A stretch of DNA of 44,716 nt from Dolichospermum sp. LEGE 00240 (lineage in GTDB: Bacteria; Cyanobacteriota; Cyanobacteriia; Cyanobacteriales; Nostocaceae). Numbering within the stretch: the stretch's first letter is position 1; each line of letters opens with the position of its first letter. Below, in pieces: positions 42,221 to 44,716 of the stretch. Below the pieces are notes generated by a model. The model saw only the letters and a program-made list of their open reading frames with translations. It ran no database searches and was not told the DNA's origin. The stretch lies in contig NZ_JADEVZ010000039.1 of assembly GCF_015207875.1 (NCBI RefSeq), positions 1 through 44,716 of the forward strand, given 5' to 3'. The translations under genes were made by a program, and so were the position numbers.

Positions 42221-44500
42221 TCAACCCCTCAAAACTTCAAAAGCGATCGCCATTGCTGCCAGTTTTCTCGTATCAATACCACGAACATTATCTGGGAGTT
42301 CGGTTGTTGCCCTGTCAGCACCGTTACGAGTACCTGCATCTAGATCATTGAGCAAATTATCTGTCACTTCTAACAAATCATCATTAACATTCATCGGACC
42401 TTTATTCAGACCGCTGCTTTTGGCAATTGTTTGTAATACTTTTAGGGAAGTTTGCAAAGGTGTAGTACTAGCAATAACAAGTGCTTCGGCAACGCCCAAG
42501 GGTTCACCAATGGTAAGTTTAAAGCCATCAAGACCAGCTTGAGGAATTACTAATTTTTGTTTTGGCTTGATCAATGCTGCTGTTTCTGAAGCTGACCAAT
42601 CATTAGGATAAATAATCGTCATTGTTCCTTCAGCATCAATCACTAAAATACTCACGTAGAGATGACTAGATTCCTTATTTTCTATTTGGAAAGCAATTTG
42701 TGTTCCTACGGTTAATTGAGGTATCCCTAACTCAGAAAACCTGACAGGTGATACTGGTACGGTTGGGTTTGAATCTACGGAAACTTTCTTAACACCACGA
42801 ATAGCGAAAGTTTCAGCAATGATTTTTTGGCTATTAGCAATATTCATGGAAACAGTCACATTTAGCCGTGATGAATTGGTATTACCTAATACCTGCTTAA
42901 TAATTCGTGCTGCCAGCAGGGATTTAAATTTCGGTTTTAATCTGGTTATTGCTTCTTGGATAGTTTCTGTAGTTTCACCAAAAGAAGCAGGGAGAATCGC
43001 ATCTTGGCTGGGTAAAAATAAGCCTAAACTACCTACTTGGGGAAGATTTTTGATTCTATTTTTTTGTAATTCTTGTAATTCTTCATACTTGGCTTGAGTC
43101 ATGCGTCCAAAAATGTACTGTACTTCTGAAGTACCTAATTGTTTGGGTTCAATACGCACAAGTGCTTGCAGAGATTTTATTGCTTGCTGGGCATTGTTAT
43201 TATCAAAAGATTGATCAATACCAATTTTTAAAGTTAGGTTGTTGGGAATGCTACGGATGCGTTCTTGTAATAATGTTCCAGGTTGTATCTGTAAATTCTG
43301 CTTTGTGGAAAGTAGTTTCCCTTGGCCGATTAATCCTTGTCGTGACTCTAGTTTCACTAATCCTCGTTGACTACCTTGACTATCTAAAGCCGTAAAAATA
43401 GCGCCTTTTTTAAATGCTTCTAGAGTTTGTGAATCTAGTCCACCTAACCATAATTGTACTTGGTTGTTTTCGACCTTAGTGATTACAGCTTCGGCTGAGA
43501 TTGCTTGTTGGGGTGTAAAATAAATGGGTGTGTTGGTGTTTTCTTGGGTCAGATTCGATTCTACTTGTGGATTTTGATAGTTTCCTTGCTGATAAGCCAA
43601 AGCTGCTGTACTTCGACCGACATTGACGATCGCATTATTGATAGATTGATTATTGGTTTGTTGCCATAAATACTGGGTTAAAGCATAAGTAAAAGCACCT
43701 GCATGGAAGTCACTAAAATTCATATCAGCAGCCCATTGATCCCGTTTGGCACTAGCAATAACAACTCCCTTAGCTACTGATTTTTTGCTAAGTTCAATAA
43801 ACTTTTCTGGTGATAGATTCAAACGTCCTAACCATTGTTTCTGATAATTAAGTTCTACTGAACTAGGTTTAAGCCCTTCACCACCAGAACGCGATCGCAC
43901 CCGCAAATTTCCCCTTGTTCCACCACCAGAATGACAAGAATCTAATACTACAGTCACATTTTCTGTTTTCAAGGCAGACATAAGTAAAAATAAAGTGCGT
44001 CCCATAATATCTGATACCACACCACCAGTAATTCGATATCCTGCTGGTAGTTTGCTATCTATAGGAACTAAAGTGCTATTGAGTCCATCTGGTTGATCTC
44101 GATCTGGATCTATGACTCTTGAACCATGTCCAGAAAAGTGAAATACTACTACATCTCCTGGTTTTGCTTGGTTAATCAAATGTTCTTCAAAAGCTGTGAG
44201 GATACCTTTACGAGTAGCTTGTTGATCTGTCAATGTGAGGATATCTTGAGGGTTAAAACCAAAGCGGTGAATTAATAACTCTTGTTGTAATTGGACATCA
44301 GTTACACAACCTTTTAAAGCTCCAATTGTTCCAGAATATTGATTAATTCCCACCAGTAAAGCTAGTTTACGAGATGTATTTTGAGCCAGAACTTGACCAT
44401 ATCGGTCTCCCTGGTGCATTATATCTAATTGGCTGATACCGACTGTTGCTAAGGTAGAACCAGCTAATTGCAGAAAATGACGGCGTTTGATATTTGACAT
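42221..44500 (-). CDS. Tat-exported caspase-family (orthocaspase-like) protein with DUF4384
   Basis: A 759-residue C14-type peptidase. The N-terminus K-R-R-H-F-L-Q-L-A-G has a twin-arginine signal, so it is expected to be folded before export to the periplasm. The caspase p20-like domain (about 43-290) has the catalytic pair H125 in F-S-G-H-G-S and C189 in L-D-S-C-H-S-G-G. A C-terminal DUF4384-type beta domain (about 600-690, V-G-T-Q-I-A-F-Q-I-E-N-K-E-S-S-H-L-Y) is common in cyanobacterial orthocaspases. Specificity for arginine or lysine is a family expectation only. ATG start at 44500. Its 3' end is 44 bp from the transposase remnant. Confidence 0.94.
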   Translation of the reverse strand: MSNIKRRHFLQLAGSTLATVGISQLDIMHQGDRYGQVLAQNTSRKLALLVGINQYSGTIGALKGCVTDVQLQQELLIHRFGFNPQDILTLTDQQATRKGILTAFEEHLINQAKPGDVVVFHFSGHGSRVIDPDRDQPDGLNSTLVPIDSKLPAGYRITGGVVSDIMGRTLFLLMSALKTENVTVVLDSCHSGGGTRGNLRVRSRSGGEGLKPSSVELNYQKQWLGRLNLSPEKFIELSKKSVAKGVVIASAKRDQWAADMNFSDFHAGAFTYALTQYLWQQTNNQSINNAIVNVGRSTAALAYQQGNYQNPQVESNLTQENTNTPIYFTPQQAISAEAVITKVENNQVQLWLGGLDSQTLEAFKKGAIFTALDSQGSQRGLVKLESRQGLIGQGKLLSTKQNLQIQPGTLLQERIRSIPNNLTLKIGIDQSFDNNNAQQAIKSLQALVRIEPKQLGTSEVQYIFGRMTQAKYEELQELQKNRIKNLPQVGSLGLFLPSQDAILPASFGETTETIQEAITRLKPKFKSLLAARIIKQVLGNTNSSRLNVTVSMNIANSQKIIAETFAIRGVKKVSVDSNPTVPVSPVRFSELGIPQLTVGTQIAFQIENKESSHLYVSILVIDAEGTMTIIYPNDWSASETAALIKPKQKLVIPQAGLDGFKLTIGEPLGVAEALVIASTTPLQTSLKVLQTIAKSSGLNKGPMNVNDDLLEVTDNLLNDLDAGTRNGADRATTELPDNVRGIDTRKLAAMAIAFEVLRG

Positions 44501-44520
44501 GATGTTTTTCTCGTTATTGT

Positions 44521-44578
44521 GATTGGTAATCGGTAATTGGTAATTGGTGATTGGTAATTGGTAATTGGTAATTGGTGA
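44521..44578. repeat. TAATTGG/TGATTGG tandem repeat
   Basis: About eight heptamers of TAATTGG type begin 20 bp upstream of the caspase start codon, where its promoter would be expected. Confidence 0.85.
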
Positions 44579-44654
44579 TAGGATGTTTTAAAAGTTTTTA
44601 ATGTATAAATAAACCCCTCTCCAAACCTCTCCAGTATTAAATGTTATTCCTTTT

Positions 44655-44675
44655 CCCTCTCCTTTTAGGAGAGGG
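44655..44675. repeat. CCCTCTCC hairpin with GGAGAGG satellite
   Basis: CCCTCTCC (44655-44662) and GGAGAGGG (44668-44675) pair perfectly around TTTTA. Further GAGAGG copies follow up to 44698. This is a frequent intergenic cyanobacterial repeat type. Confidence 0.6.
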
Positions 44676-44716
44676 TTAGGGAGAGGTGCGGGGAGAGGCT
44701 TTGAAACCCCCATTCC

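Overview
The window is a chromosomal segment from a filamentous (Nostocales-type) cyanobacterium. The evidence is the photosynthesis genes (petC-petA for the cytochrome b6f complex and a 39-codon psb30/ycf12 for photosystem II), cyanobacterial signature genes (ftn2/zipN, DUF3386, DUF3067, DUF4912, FtsH3-type protease), frequent GCGATCGC (HIP1) octamers, an RNase P RNA with a typical cyanobacterial core, and many heptanucleotide tandem repeats (STRR type) between genes. The base composition is AT-rich. I do not assign a genus.

Layout. 0.1-6.4 kb: an orphan BrnA-type antitoxin, a DUF3386 gene divergent from a GAF-LuxR regulator, a calcineurin-like phosphoesterase, rlmN, a zinc-ribbon mini-protein, a four-helix membrane protein, and a pair of half-size UPF0016/GDT1 transporters of the Mn-exporter family. 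6.6-10.7 kb: an accessory stretch with an AlbA_2/ATP-binding/TPR protein and a translationally coupled ABC-type ATPase plus TOPRIM-like protein. 10.8-14.8 kb: a core stretch with a YkgJ-type cysteine-cluster protein, psb30, recJ and an exported protein of unknown function. 15.1-18.9 kb: a two-gene unit of an N6-adenine DNA methyltransferase and a ComEC-like metallo-beta-lactamase-fold protein. This is the best candidate for an uncharacterised defence or DNA-processing system here. 18.9-27.2 kb: a giant alpha-2-macroglobulin lipoprotein, lacking the thioester motif, divergent from penicillin-binding protein 1C. 27.3-29.1 kb: a small ORF, a truncated GxxExxY nuclease-fold gene embedded in repeats, a hypothetical membrane-anchored protein and rnpB. 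29.3-34.8 kb: ftsH, a TPR-like hypothetical protein, ackA and moeA, all on the minus strand. 35.2-36.8 kb: the petC-petA operon with its own terminator. 37.2-41.8 kb: DUF3067, ftn2 and a Rho_N-DUF4912 protein on the plus strand. 41.9-44.5 kb: a transposase remnant and a Tat-exported orthocaspase with DUF4384.

Functionally the core genes cover photosynthetic electron transport, photosystem II assembly and repair (psb30, ftsH, the Mn-exporter-family transporters), cell division (ftn2), DNA repair (recJ), translation and RNA processing (rlmN, rnpB) and periplasmic protection (alpha-2-macroglobulin/PBP1C). Two blocks, 6.6-10.7 and 15.1-18.9 kb, carry nucleic-acid enzymes of kinds found in phage-defence loci. 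They are separated by core genes, as expected for a permissive insertion zone. All start sites, family calls and systems are read by eye from the sequence; no database search was run.
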